Source of the DNA: Datisca glomerata
Taxonomy: Eukaryota; Streptophyta; Magnoliopsida; Cucurbitales; Datiscaceae
Reading direction: 5' to 3'
DNA: 64,000 bases
NCBI GenBank assembly: GCA_003255025.1
Contig: QANY01009128.1
Coordinates: 1,860,547-1,924,546 of the forward strand
Position numbers and translations under genes: made by a program. Numbering within the stretch: the stretch's first letter is position 1; each line of letters opens with the position of its first letter. Shown piece by piece: positions 11,399 to 23,288 of the stretch. The notes under the pieces are model-generated. The model ran no database searches, was not told the origin of the DNA, and saw nothing but the letters and a program-made list of their open reading frames with translations.

Positions 11399-12745
11399 CT
11401 AAGTGGTGTGGTATAACATGTACTGTCTAAACCAATGAGCAACCCAGGCTAATGCACAACACGTTTTCTTCAACATCAAATAATTAGCCTCATAGTTTGT
11501 GAACATTTTGCTTAAATAGTATATTGCTTGTTTTTTCCTTTTAGAGGTGTCATGTTGACCAAGTACGCAACCCATGGATTTTCCTCTCACTGTAAGATAC
11601 AAAATGAGTGGACACCCTAGAGTTGGAGGAACAAGTATAGGCAGATTTTGTAAGTATTGCTTGATCTTCTTAAAAGTAATTTAAGAATCATCATTTCATC
11701 CTTCTGTATCACTTTTGTGGAGAAGTTTAAAGATAGGTTCACAAGTTGCAGTTAGTTGTGAGATGAACTGAGTTATGTAATTTAATCTCTCCAAGAAATC
11801 TCTAACTTCCTTTTGAGTTTGAGGTGGTGGCATATCAATGATGGCTCGAACCTTGTCAGGGTCAACTTTTATTCCTTCCTTTCTCACGACAAAACCAAGT
11901 AGTTCACCTAAAGATGCTACGAATGACACTTTTTCTGGTTAAGCTTTAACTGGAATTTTCTCAACTGTTCAAATAGTTTTCGCAAAGTGACCGTATGATC
12001 TTCCCCTTGACGAGATTTGGCAATCATATCATCAACGTACACTTCGATTTCTTTATGCATCATATCATGAAATAGTGTTACCATTGCCCGCTGGTAAGTC
12101 ACCCCTACATTCTTTAGACCAAATGGCATAACCTTATAACAAAATGTACCCCATAAAGTTATGAAATTTGTCTTTTCACGGTCCTCAGGAGCCATTTTGA
12201 TTTGGTTATACCCCAAAAAACCATTCATGAAAGAGAATGTTGAATTAACTGCAGTGTTATCTACTAAGACATTGATATGGGGTAATGAAAAATTTCCTTA
12301 GGGCTTTCCCAATTTAAGCCTCTATAATCGACGCACACCCTTACTTTCCCATTTTTTAGCACTGAGACTGTGTTAGCAACCCATTCAGGATATTTTGCTA
12401 CTTCCAGAAACCCACATCTACTTACTTTTTAACTTTTTCTTTGATCTGTATCAGCATGTCTGGTTTCATTTTCTGTAACTTTTGTCGCATTGATTTACTT
12501 TTGGGCATAAGTGGCAAACCATGAACCACGATATCAGTGTCTAGACCTGCCATATCTTGGTAAGACCATGCAAAGACGTCAATATACTCTTTGAGTAAGT
12601 CAATTAATTCTCGGCGGCTTTGGCTTGTCATTGAAGTGCCGATTTGAACTTCTTTCATCTCTCCCTCAAATCCCAAATTTATCACCTCCGTTAACTTTTG
12701 ATATGGTTGAGTTATTTTTTCATCATCTTCTACCATTCTTAACAT
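11399..12745 (-). pseudogene. Reverse transcriptase and first RNase H of the Ogre-type element
   Basis: Starts with a conserved upstream block (LLKEYIDVFAWSYQDMAGLD). Then comes the RT core with FLGYNQIKMAPEDREKT and the active-site YVDD (12028-12039) followed by MIAKSRQGEDH. The RT thumb (KVRAIIDMPPPQTQKEVRDF) and RNase H (CVLGQHDTSKRKKQAIYYLS) follow. It copies element RNA into DNA. The finger region between 12421 and 12229 contains several stops and frameshifts, and further breaks occur near 11920 and 11610-11690. Confidence 0.9.
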
Positions 12746-13774
12746 TTTCAGAGATGGTTCAAAATTATCCTCGTCACTTTCATCTGACTCTACGCTAAGA
12801 ATGAGATTGTCAAAGTTATTGCTTTATGCTCTTATTTTCAAAATCATCATTCTTGAACCTGAATCGGATTATTGGATGAAAAGAAGGCGAGAAAAGAAAA
12901 TAAACAATGCATGAGTATGAACAACATTTCAGAAATGGAAAACATAGACATAAAAGGAAGAAGAAAAAGAACTGGAATTGCATTTATCATTAGCGAAAGG
13001 AGACGAAACAAGTTTTTAGAATTTCATTCAAAGAGATGGCATGAAATAGACGAGAACATAGGCCCAACGAAATTCCTAAGGCAATGGGCAGTATCATTAG
13101 AATTTTGGCATGAACACATAACTCTTGAAAAATCCCGAGAAGCACTGGTAGCTCGGTGACGTCCCAAATGTTAAGCTCATGATCTGAATCATATCGAGAA
13201 ACTAAGTCCTCTATAGTTGCACTTGATGATTTTTCCAAGATTGTGGATATTGAAAGCTGGGTGATATCATCTTTAATCGTATCTTTAATGATTCATGCAC
13301 TTGATTTTCCCAAGATTGCGGATAATGAACAAGGATTCAGAAATATGGCGTATGATCACCATTTCCATATCGAATTCCTTATTTTCGAGCCTAGCAATCC
13401 TATTTTCTTTCTTTGAGCTTCCACTCTCCTTCTATCAGCCTTGGTCAGTCTATATCCAAGCCCAAACCTTTGTTCATTCTTATCCCACTCGATTAACTTA
13501 TTTATGCATTGATGCTTACCCCGAGTCTTTTGCCTGACTTGTATCCCCATTTTATCATCAACTTTTCCACTATCTGAGATGTTTTTTATAGGCTTGATGT
13601 TGGAGTGAGTTTCCCACTAGCAACAAATGTGGGTTCGCAATCTCAAATGATCGAAATGAGCACTCCAATACTTTTTCTTCCGCCTCAACATACAGCGTGG
13701 TAGCCGGCTTGGATACCAATAAATCTTCTTCCCCATATATACAAATGAGTTTGATCCATTATAAATTTCAGCTT
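12746..13774 (-). pseudogene. Protease-RT linker with G-patch-like block
   Basis: Between protease and RT, the minus strand shows a block with QRFGLGYRLTKADRRRVEAQ (13356-13550). It corresponds to the G-patch-like, FGLGY.PTKADRRR-containing linker of Tat polyproteins. After it come weakly coding pieces such as SSSATIEDLVSRYDSDHELN (12990-13238). Many stops. Ogre elements often carry a spliced intron near this junction, which could explain some gaps, but I cannot place splice sites. Confidence 0.65.
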
Positions 13775-14353
13775 TTAATGTAATGAAGACGGTACTGCCC
13801 CGACAGAGTGAATCCATTTTCGACCTAAAAGAAAACTGTATGCTGGATTTATGTCCATCACCTGGAAAATAATATTGAATAGGCATGGCCTGATTCGAAT
13901 TTGTATCTCTATGTCTCCGACTATTTCTCTTCGGGTACCGTCGAATGCTCTTACTATCATCATGCTCGGTCGCATATGTGTTGCGTCCACATGGAACTTT
14001 GCTAGTGTGGATCTTGGCTTTACATTTAGAGACGAGTCGTTATCAATCAATACTTTTGCAATAACATAATCCCTACATTTCACGGATATATGTAGAGCTC
14101 TGGTGTGTCCAGTACCATCGGCAGGGATTTCATCATCTGTGAAAGTGATAAAATTTGGTGCGGTAATATTTCTCACAATTGCACTCAACTTCTCCACCGT
14201 AATGTCATGACAGACATATGATTGATTCAAAACCTTCAATAATGCTTGTTGATGTGGTTCAAAATTCAGAAGGAGTGACAATAAAGATATGCGAGCAGGT
14301 AAGCGATTAAGTTGTTCTATCACCTTATACTCGCTTTGCTTGATGAGCTTCAA
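13775..14353 (-). pseudogene. Aspartic protease region of the Ogre-type element
   Basis: 192 open codons covering the retropepsin-like domain. The active-site block reads AKVLIDNDSSLNV (Asp-Asn-Asp at 14036-14044), where the family usually has D-(T/N)-G-S, and the domain ends with YSFLLGRKWIHSVGAVPSSL. It processes the Gag-Pol polyprotein. The Gly-to-Asp change next to the catalytic Asp is expected to kill activity. A stop separates it from the preceding gag-derived block. Confidence 0.82.
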
Positions 14354-14421
14354 AAATTCACATACTTCTTATTCGGACACTACTCTTTCTTTCTCCGTAC
14401 CTCTTATTATATCTGGGTCCA

Positions 14422-16640
14422 TCACTTGGCCACCATGCATTTCTCCTTGGAACTCATAACCATTGTCGCCTTCTTTGGCTTTCCCTTTCCTTTGCCTTTT
14501 TTATCCGTTTTCAAAACTTCTGGAGTGTAGCATCTGTCACTCCTATTCATCCCACCTACTCCCAAAATATTAGTTATTGGGAGATCGAGGTCAGACGGAT
14601 TTGCTTGAGTTTTGTCGTTACCGCTTGTAATGACCTCATATCCGTACGTCCATGGTACTGCTCTTGAATCCTTGTAAGCAAACACACCCGGTATTTGGAT
14701 GGTGATAGGCATCAGAGCATAAGACGTAGTGGTGTGAGTTGACTTTTTCTCGTAATGTATTGTGAGAGATTTTGGGATATAGGACAACACTTCAACATTA
14801 ACTTTAGATGATTCTTTAGTTATCATGAGGACTAAAGAGTCATCTTCCTGGTATTCCATTTTTCCTTTATAACTTATTATAAGTATCTTTGCATCCAACA
14901 ACTTTTACACTTTCATTTTAAAATCAGCACATTCCTCAATTGTATGTCCCATCACATTCTTATGAAACAAACAATCAAAGTCATGCATATGCTTCCTAGA
15001 AACGCATTCATCCTCTGAGCGTGTTGGGTAGAAAGAAGATGAAAAAGTATTTCCATTGACGTGCTCACATCTTCCACGTCCCTCTTTCCATATGAAAAAT
15101 ATTCTTCAATTGCATTCACGGTAGGATTCTCATGATTTGGTAGAGGGTTGAAATCGATATCTGGATTCCCATTAGCCTTTTTGAAATTCAACTATCCAGC
15201 CTTGATCAATGCATGTACTCTACCTTTTAATGTCGTGTAATTCTCAGTCGAATGTCCCACTATCCCAGCATGATAATCACAGTAAGCAGTCGGATCATAC
15301 CACCTTGGGTATGGTGAATGTAGAGGTTCATAAGAAATTAGTACCAATTGATTATTCTGTATCAATTGAGGTAAGAGTTTTGTATATGACATGGGGATTG
15401 GATCATATTGGACAAAATGTTGATTATTTATATTTTCCCTCAGAGGTTGATCAGCCTGACTAACATTTTACTGGTGAGTCGATGGTCTAAAACTGGGTCT
15501 CGGGTTGTTTTGAAATGCTGTTTGTTGAGAGTGATAATTGTACGAAATTTGTGAGGCATTTTCCACATATGATATCACAGATTTGGGCCATTCACTATAC
15601 TTTAGAAATCTCGGCCTCAGGTTCGCAGCTTGTGATGGGTACCCAAAATTGATCGTCTGTACATCATCTTCTTTTCGTTTCAACGACGACCCTTTTTTTT
15701 ACGGATCATGTATCAGATACGACTTCCAAAATTCTTCCATTCTTTACCCTATATTCAATCCTTTCACCAATCACTATAATGTCAGAGAAGTTATTTGAAG
15801 CGTTTCCAATCATCCTATCATAGAATGAAGATCTCAAGGTGTTGATAAACACTGCAGCCATCTCATTTTCTGTCCAAGAGGGGTGTACTTGGGCAGCTAA
15901 TTCCCTCCATCTTTGCACATATTCTTTAAAGCCTTCAGTAGGCATTTTCTCCATCCTTTGTAGATCCAGGCGATCATGAGCCATGTCTATGTTGTACTTG
16001 TATTGTCATAAGAAAGTATCAGCTAAATCTTTCCACCTCTGAATATGTTGGTTATCCAATTGGATATACCAGCGAGATGCAGCCCCTATCAAGCTATCTT
16101 GAAAGAAATCAATCAGTCGCTTATCATCATTTGCACAAACAACCATCTTTCTGCAGTACATAATAAGGTGACTTCTCGGGCATATACTACCATCATATTT
16201 TTCAAACCCAGGTAGTTTGAATTTGTGTGGGATGGTAACATCTGAGACTAAACATAATTGGGTGACATCAATGGTACCATATACATCTGACCCTTCAATG
16301 GCGCGCAATCTTTCCTCTAAAAAGTCCAGCTTATCTTTCAATAGCAGGTCTTCGCTTGGTTTAGTAACAGGCATCTGCCCCTTTGGGTCATCAACATCGG
16401 GTATGATGATTTTCTCATTGATGAGTTCGCCTTATGGGGTGAAAGCTTGGTTATGGCCAGGTGCCATTGTGGATGGGTTGTACCCATTTTTCCATGTCTG
16501 CATCATTTCCTGGACATTTGGAAATGGATAGTACTGGATATTTACAGGTGGTGAAGCATGCTGAAAGTGGTCGGTCTGATGACGTTGATAGGTCGGAGTG
16601 AACCTAGAAGGGTAAGGTGGAGTATCATTTGGCATTTGAT
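14422..16640 (-). pseudogene. gag region of the Ogre-type element
   Basis: Minus-strand order: a Pro/Tyr/Gln-rich N-terminus (16432-16635); the retrotransposon Gag core, with FKLPGFEKYDGSICPRSHL and ASRWYIQLD (16006-16374) and then EGFKEYVQRWRELAAQVHPS (15706-15984); a Tyr/Pro/Gln-rich stretch (15468-15683); a Tat-type Cys-His segment beginning CDYHAGIVGH (15192-15392) in which the last Cys of the usual GH...C knuckle is Tyr; and a block ending 14422. Gag forms the virus-like particle. One stop splits the core at about 16003, and more stops or frameshifts separate the other blocks. Confidence 0.85.
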
Positions 16641-17054
16641 TTTATGATGATTGAGCCATTTGCGGATTTTCAAAACAGGCTTTTCCCTTACTCGCGGTGA
16701 GGAGTTCTAGGACTCTTGCCATTTGCTCTTTCAGCTCCCTAATTTCTTCTTTCATTTCCTCTCGTGTTTTGCTCTCTTTCTTGCTCGTCCATGACCCCAA
16801 CTTGAGCTCGCGTTCGATAGGGATGTCGGAGTTGACGGTCTATTTTTGAAATTTTTTCTTAAATAAATAAAAATAAAACAATGAGATGGTAGATTTTGTT
16901 AATGAAGAAGAATAAATAATAATAACAATAATAATAATGAAAGTAAATTTATGGATGAGAAATGATATTGCGCAAAGTGAAAATCCAAAAGTACTCAATT
17001 TCATTCAATTAGTAGAGCCATCCACTACATTTGAGTATGTAGAAGTCAACTACA
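16641..17054 (-). other. Spacer between ORF1 and gag
   Basis: Contains the decayed start of gag (Glu/Arg-rich text near 16690-16830) and about 200 bp of A-rich DNA (16855-17050). No separate gene. Confidence 0.5.
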
Positions 17055-19133
17055 CTACTCCTCAATATGAGTTTGTATAAAATGACCAAAATCTCTGTTG
17101 ATTTCTTCCAAGAACTTAGACAAGTTCTCCACATTAGGATGGATGGGCAAAACACTTCTTTTCAAAAATGATGCTTGTTCCGTCAAATTGCTCACTCTCA
17201 CAGCCACGCCTTTAAGCTATTCTATAGCCTGCCCTGATCGTTGTCGAATCAAGTCGTGCTCTTGTTGTAGTAATTGGTAATCATATCTCAGTGCATCGAC
17301 ATTAGCATCATTATTTCTTGCCAATTTCTCTGCCACGTTCTGATACGCTCTAACTTGGTGCTCAAAGCTTGCAATGACTTTCAATAGTTCTACACTATCA
17401 TTTGGTGACTCAGTCTTTCTAACTTTTTTATTCTCTAAATCAACTTGTAAATTATCAGCGATTTGTTGTAGTGAGTCATATTGTTTTTCTAACTCAACGA
17501 TGTACGCATTCTTCTTATCGACAGCCCCCTTAATCTCTTCTAAAACCTCTTGTACAAGCTTATTTTTCCTTTGTAGCTTCATGATTCGATCCTCTTGTTC
17601 ATAGATTACCACTCAGAAATTCTCATTGTCCTCTGTCATCCTTCTAATTTTGTTGTTCAATTTGCGAGTGTCAGTTTCCAACTCTAAGTTTTTCCGTTTT
17701 AGATATTCTTGATCATCAACTTTGTTTCTCAAATCTCTGAGTTGTTTTTCCACTTCAATCCTGTGCTGGCCAAACAAATTCATCTCGACTATTAGATGTC
17801 TGTTTTCTTCCAAGAGAGCTAAATTCTTTTGACGCTGCTCATATAACTTATCTTGCTCCTTGTTTTTAACAATTTCCTAATAAGCTTCTGGTAACTTGTG
17901 TGATTCTTAACAATTGTTTTTAACAATTCATGTGATTCTTCTCATTTCGCACTCTTCTCGTTATTTTCTAAGCTCCGATTAGCTACTGCAATTTTTGTTC
18001 AATATCTCGAGAATCACAACTGATCTCAATGTCTTTTAATGCGTGCGCGACAGGGATAAACTTTCTCATGTATAGTTGACGGAGCACCATTAGCGGAGCA
18101 TAACTAGTACAACCCCATTGTCCTGGGAATGGGACCCATTGATAGTCGCCACATTTATAGATCATCGATGTCAACGACATCCATTGGGCTTTCTAGATAA
18201 CATCCTCATCTTTCAACTTTGATATGTGTAAGAGCCACACCCCTTTTGTGGGAAACTGAAGATTCCATTTGACCATTCCAAATTCTGCAATGGGGATTCT
18301 CGTTTTCATCCATGGACTTGAAATCTTAACTTGAGGACATTTGAAATCTGGTGGACATCTTAGTTGGCTAAGAATCCAAATACACAAAAGAGATGGAAAG
18401 CCGATGAACTTCCATTTTCCAAGCGCTCGTATGTGATTTAAGGAACGAAAAGTCTCAGCTAGAATTGAGATAACAGGGTTGACACCATGTTCAACTTGCA
18501 GGAACATTTAATCACTTTATCATCCACATAACCTTGAATTTTTGGAAACAACACGGTGCCATATCTACACAGAGCATAAAGAGCCATACACTTATCTTCC
18601 TTTAAGACATTTTGGGTGAGATCTAAGAGATAATCCAGAGGCACCACGCATTCCCCCTTTTAACTTTCAACATTTTCTCAATCTCAGATGTATGGACAGT
18701 AACCAAGAGCTTGGATAAATCTCTCTTCAATGTGAGCCTTTTTTCATAATTATAGACTTTATCCGTGCTTTGCACCGGGACATTCAGTAGGGCTTGATAT
18801 TCTTCAATTGTAGAAGTAAGATCAATTGTTCCAAAGGTGAAACATCTGTACAGGGTCCTAAAAATGCATGAAAGCCTTAAGAACAGGAGCATTAACTGTA
18901 ATATACAGAAGATAAGCGATGTGACCATATTTGCCGACAAACAAATTTTTCTACTCCGGTGAAAAATACTCCCATAGCTTCTTCAACATCTCCAAGCCAG
19001 TGTGTGAGATATCTTAGTGATTGGTGGTAGAAGAACGGCATCTTCCTTTTTCAGACAATCTTCTTTTCATTTTTAAATCTGACCATTGGGCTACTGTGAC
19101 TTGATCTTCTATCACACTCGGAGTAGAAGTCAT
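17055..19133 (-). pseudogene. ORF1 of the Ogre-type element (DUF7745-like plus coiled coil)
   Basis: An extra ORF before gag, a hallmark of Ogre elements. It starts near the ATG at 19133 (MTSTPSVIEDQVTVAQW). The globular part includes YRCFTFGTIDLTSTIEEYQA (18623-18940), VPLDYLLDLTQNVLKEDKC (18459-18647) and CGDYQWVPFPGQWGCTSYAP (17983-18180). It ends with a long heptad-rich coiled coil (17217-17813). The Pfam name is from memory, and the function of ORF1 is unknown in the family. Multiple frameshifts and stops make it non-functional here. Confidence 0.75.
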
Positions 19134-19770
19134 GATCTCTAAAATATGAATCAATTGAATACTTCTCTACAATCCCTATTACGCAACATGATGCATGTAT
19201 GCAAAAAGGAAAGACGAAGTCAGAAGTGAACAATGGGAAATAAAAGAAATGTTTAAAGAGCTTAGGACATATATACATGAACAAAATTAATCAGATATCA
19301 TAATTAAGCAGCAACTTTATTTCTATCAAACATTGATCATGAGATGGGCTCTAAAAATAAAATGCAAGGGTGGTTGGGCTCTTAAATATCTTAATAGGCT
19401 ATCAGGTTGTCCTCACTATTATCCTAACAGAGTAACAGAGGCCCCTAAACAATATCCCGAAATGGTCGACCTGAGTGAGAAATTTCATGAGCCTGCACGG
19501 GAACCGTAGTTCCACGAAGGTATTCCACTACTCATTCTCGCTAATCCTAAAGGGAAAGATTGGGTATAGGGCTAGTGTATATGTGTGAAATTAGAAATTA
19601 TGTAAAGAAATATATTTCATAAAAAATGACTTACGTACAACTACATGCACGAATTAGAAAACAAAATAATAAATCAAATAAACAAACAAAGAACCATTCA
19701 AAATGATAACATATGATGAAATTTGGGCTTGACTCTCTATTGATCTAAAAATGGTTAGACCAATTGTTTC
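19134..19770 (-). other. 5' untranslated region of the Ogre-type element
   Basis: Between the PBS and ORF1. No gene recognised; presumably leader RNA of the element. Confidence 0.5.
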
Positions 19771-19789
19771 TCCCCCAGTGGAGTTGCCA
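19771..19789 (-). promoter_or_regulatory. Primer-binding site of the Ogre-type element
   Basis: Minus strand TGGCAACTCCACTGGGGGA begins 3 nt after the 5' LTR. The TGG start pairs with a tRNA CCA end, and the sequence resembles the tRNA-Arg-type PBS of Ogre elements (from memory). Confidence 0.75.
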
Positions 19790-19792
19790 AGT

Positions 19793-21973
19793 TGTCGCAA
19801 CGTGCATGCGACGTGGAGCGGTGATTGAAAATCATTTTTGAAAAAAAGAAATTCGGAGTCACCACCAATCATTTTAGGGCGTGATTGGTCACCCAATTTT
19901 AAAATCAAATATTTTGGTCTGCGAAAATTTAAAATTGGTTCAGGAATCATTTGCGTGTGGGGAAAGTATTAGCATTCCACAATGCCCATTATAAAAAATA
20001 TTTACCAAATTTAATCAAATACTATCCAAATTATTATTTTTAAATAATATTATAGAAAATGTAATTTTGAATGTCTCATTTTCATTTTGCATTATAAAAA
20101 TGAGCAAATAAATGACCTTCAACGGGTGGTACAAAGACCATTAAAAATTTATTATTTTTTAAATCAAAGCGTTATTGGAATTACTCTCGGTATCCTAAAA
20201 ATAACTCCTCACTTCGGTAGTTCGAGAAATTTGGTATCTCAAAAATTCTAAAGTCCATCATTGGATTTTTTTAGTGAAAACTAAATAAAGAAATTAACAA
20301 AATTTAAATCAAATTGTTATGGTCTTAATTTATGAACGTTAATTCTGATGATAAAAGAATGAAATAATAATCACACACAACCGTGACATATGACAATAAT
20401 ACATAAATAAATAAGAAGAGATAACAACTATAAAGAAAAAGAAAGAATAATGGAAATGAATGTTAGAGATGATAAATATGTATGATAAATTTAAAAAAAA
20501 ATATGTAGAGTGAAAATAATGAAACAAGACGTGAAATAATTAAAAATATATATAAAAACAAATTAAAACAAACCAATAATATCTACTGAAAATAGAAAAA
20601 TAAACAAACACAGAAAAACAAAAAAATAATTAGAAAANATTATTAAGTAAATAAATTAATAATAAATTTTTTGTGTGTAAAACAAATTAATCTATGAAAA
20701 ATGCTTAATTTCATACATAATTGGCATGAGCATGCTATTTTTTACTACATGATCTATTAATTATCATTTTTTATTTCTTCACCTAATGCTAATCAAATAG
20801 CAAAAGAATGATCATGGATGGTAACTAATTTAAATAAGTGTCACTAAAAATAAATAAATAATTTTATTTTGGATATAAATATACCATTTTTTATTTTGGA
20901 CTACTTAGTTCACTAATTACCATTTTTCATTTCTTCCTTCATTGCTAGAAATGATCATGGATGGTAACTAGTTTAAACAAGTGTCACTAAAAAATATCAA
21001 TAAAACTTGAAAAATAAAATATTTTTTGTTTGGGATATAAATATACCAATTTTTTATTTTGGACTACTTAATTCTCTAATTACTATTTTTTTCTTTCTTC
21101 CTTCATTGTTAGGAATGATTATGGATGGTAACTAGTTCAAACAAGTGTCACAAAAATGATGGTAAAAAATTAAAAAGAAAAGGAGAAAACTTGTAAGAAC
21201 ATAAAAAAAAAATCAAAGCTTAAATATTTACATAATCTTGTATAGAGATTTTTACTCTCTATTTTATGCATTTTTATGTATGAGAAATTATCGTAAGAGA
21301 TATTTTCATCAAATATACACTTTCAACCCATTAAAGGGTTGATTCACATTGAGTTGATTTTACACCCCTCAAAAGTTTTATCCTCATTCTCATTGATTGA
21401 GTTGATGACAAAAAAATCTCATTATCAATTGTAGAAAAATAAATAATACATGGAAATAAAACTTAAGATTAAGAGTAGGAGAAATGATAAATAATGAGCA
21501 AACAAACTTATATATGGAAAATGAAACAAAGAAATATCAAATACATGAATATGAAGAAGAGAGATGAGTAATAAGAATGAACAAAATATATTGTAAGCTA
21601 AAATACAAGAGATTTGAACTAGCTTAATAAAAAGAAAATGAGAAAATGAAAGATGAATATAAATGAAAACTCTCCTTTCTCTTTTTCACTATTTTCTCAA
21701 GATCTCTCTTTCTCTCTCTAAAACCCTTTCTCTCTCTCACTCTCCAAATCTCTCATTTCAAGTGAAGACCTCCCCTCTATTTATATGCAAACTTAGGACT
21801 TCACTTTTTAATTTTAGTCTTTTGTTCCTTTTTTTATTTTTAGTCATTGGACAAATCTTCTTATTTTTAGGCATTGAGCTATTTTTCAAATCATACACAT
21901 AGTCTTAGACTAGTGTATGGGTAAAAAAATTATATTTTTATAGTATTGGACCGGACAAAATACGATATATACA
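19793..21973 (-). repeat. 5' LTR of the Ogre-type element (right copy)
   Basis: 2,181 bp, matching 5632-8114 from TGTCGCAACG to ATATATACA. A single N at 20638 marks where about 170 bp present in the left LTR (the A-rich, hairpin and T-rich block) is missing. It has three copies of the CATGGATGGTAA-headed internal repeat. Confidence 0.93.
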
Positions 21974-21978
21974 ACTAA
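21974..21978. repeat. Target-site duplication ACTAA (right copy)
   Basis: ACTAA directly follows the ...ATATACA end of the right LTR and is identical to 5627-5631. Confidence 0.9.
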
Positions 21979-22190
21979 TCAGATCGATTACAATAAGTTA
22001 GATTAGAATTGTGAAAAAACGTCTTTTATGTTTATGCCATTTCATTTTCTATATAGAACAAAACTTTTCAACCATGTAATAGGTCTAAAATCTACTCTTT
22101 TGATGATCTAATATCTCATATTGCAAATAAAAGCCTATAAACTGTTTATTTAGCTAAACTCATAAGACTATCAATTCAAAAAAAAATTAT
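21979..22190. other. Short spacer and CASPL 3' flank
   Basis: AT-rich. Contains the presumed 3' UTR of the minus-strand CASP-like gene. Confidence 0.4.
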
Positions 22191-23132
22191 CTAGGCCCTT
22201 TGTTCATCCACATCCTTGGAAGAAACAGGAGGCTGAAACATGCTGAAAGCTCTGTAAGCTGAGAGAACAGCAAGTAGAAAGAAGCAGAATAATGCTAAAG
22301 CATGAAGAATTAAAGCCAACTTCATTTTGTTGCAGAATTTTCCATATGAACTACAAGCTTCACTCCATGACACTTCTCTATCTCCATTATATGCTAAATA
22401 AAATATCTCCATCACTGCTGCTGCTGAAGTCAACATTAAGTATGCTACAATCTGCCCCCACAAAAAAAATTAAGAAGGAAAATATTAATAAAAAGCAAAA
22501 CCATTAAAATAAATTAATCAATTTCAAACTGAAATTTGATGGTTGATAAAGTGAGACAGAATTCTCATGGAAAATTTTAAAAAAAAATTAAGAATGAAAA
22601 ATATTGCCTGAATAGTATTTAACCCAAGTTTCATTCACTCATTGTATTTATATATCCGAGAAGAATCTCAAAAATTTTGAAGAGGAAAAAAAAAGATGAA
22701 ATGATTTTTTTGGTCAAAGAAGAAGAATTTATTAGAAAAATAATAAATTATAAGCAGCTTCATGAAATTAGAACCTGGTCAGTGACAAAGAAAAGCCAAG
22801 CTTTAGAGACAAAGAATCTGATCCATGAGGAGACAGCAGCAACTAAAGCATACCCACCACCAATGGCACTAATGCAGACCATGTACCTATTTGAGACCAA
22901 ATCAAACTCAATTACCTTAGCAAAAAAACAGAGAAAAATACCAAGGAAATTGAAAAAAAAAATCTTACTGAAGACCAATGAGATTGTGAAATTCTAGTTT
23001 GCCATAAGTACTATTATCTTGCTGGTTTGTCACAGTTAACCAAATTGTTGCAAAACTAAGAAGAATAACAAAGAGCCTCAGAGAAAAATCTACTAGCTTG
23101 AGTATTGGAAATGGGTCAATATTGGAGCTCAT
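22191..23132 (-). CDS. CASP-like membrane protein (CASPL, MARVEL-type), three exons
   Basis: Exons on the minus strand: 22969-23132, 22775-22886, 22191-22451, with GT-AG introns and closed phase (178 aa). The start [20 protein letters not shown] fits the family. Four membrane segments are visible: about residues 12-35 ([17 protein letters not shown]), 56-80, 93-116 ([20 protein letters not shown]) and 142-166. CASP/CASPL proteins form plasma-membrane scaffolds; CASPs organise Casparian strips, while most CASPLs have no assigned role. The extracellular loop [15 protein letters not shown] carries the paired cysteines typical of the CASPL2 group. It looks most like CASPL2C by memory; subgroup not certain. 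A TATATATA run lies about 145 bp upstream. No damage seen. Confidence 0.9.
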
Positions 23133-23276
23133 CTTCAAAAGCAAAGCAAAGCAAAATGCAAAAAGACCCCCTCTTTCCAGAGAGAGATCAAATGGATTTT
23201 ATTGAAATGGGAACTGGTAATGTATTCTTGTGGGTAGAAAAGTAGGTGAATGAAGCAAAATGGAGTAATGTGTAAA

Positions 23277-23288
23277 TATATATATATT
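23277..23288 (-). promoter_or_regulatory. TATA-box candidate of the CASP-like gene
   Basis: An (AT)n TATA-like run about 145 bp upstream of the CASPL start codon. Position suits a plant core promoter; not proven. Confidence 0.4.

Larger units (their letters stand above)
5632..21973 (-). mobile_element. Complete, defective Tat/Ogre-type Ty3-gypsy retrotransposon
   Basis: A 16.3-kb element read right to left. Its two LTRs start TGTCGCAA and end in ACA on the plus strand. It is flanked by identical ACTAA 5-mers at 5627-5631 and 21974-21978. Minus-strand order: 5' LTR, PBS, ORF1, gag, protease, linker, RT, RNase H, archaeal-type RNase H, integrase, 3' UTR with tandem array, PPT, 3' LTR. An extra ORF before gag, a second RNase H between the RT/RH block and integrase, large size and 3' UTR tandem repeats are Tat/Ogre hallmarks. 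All coding blocks carry stops or frameshifts, so it cannot move by itself. LTR divergence (scattered substitutions plus indels) suggests it is not recent. Confidence 0.93.

Noticed and set aside
22677..22997. 106-codon plus-strand reading frame
   Set aside because: Antisense to CASPL exon 2 and its flanking introns; Lys-rich with no domain.
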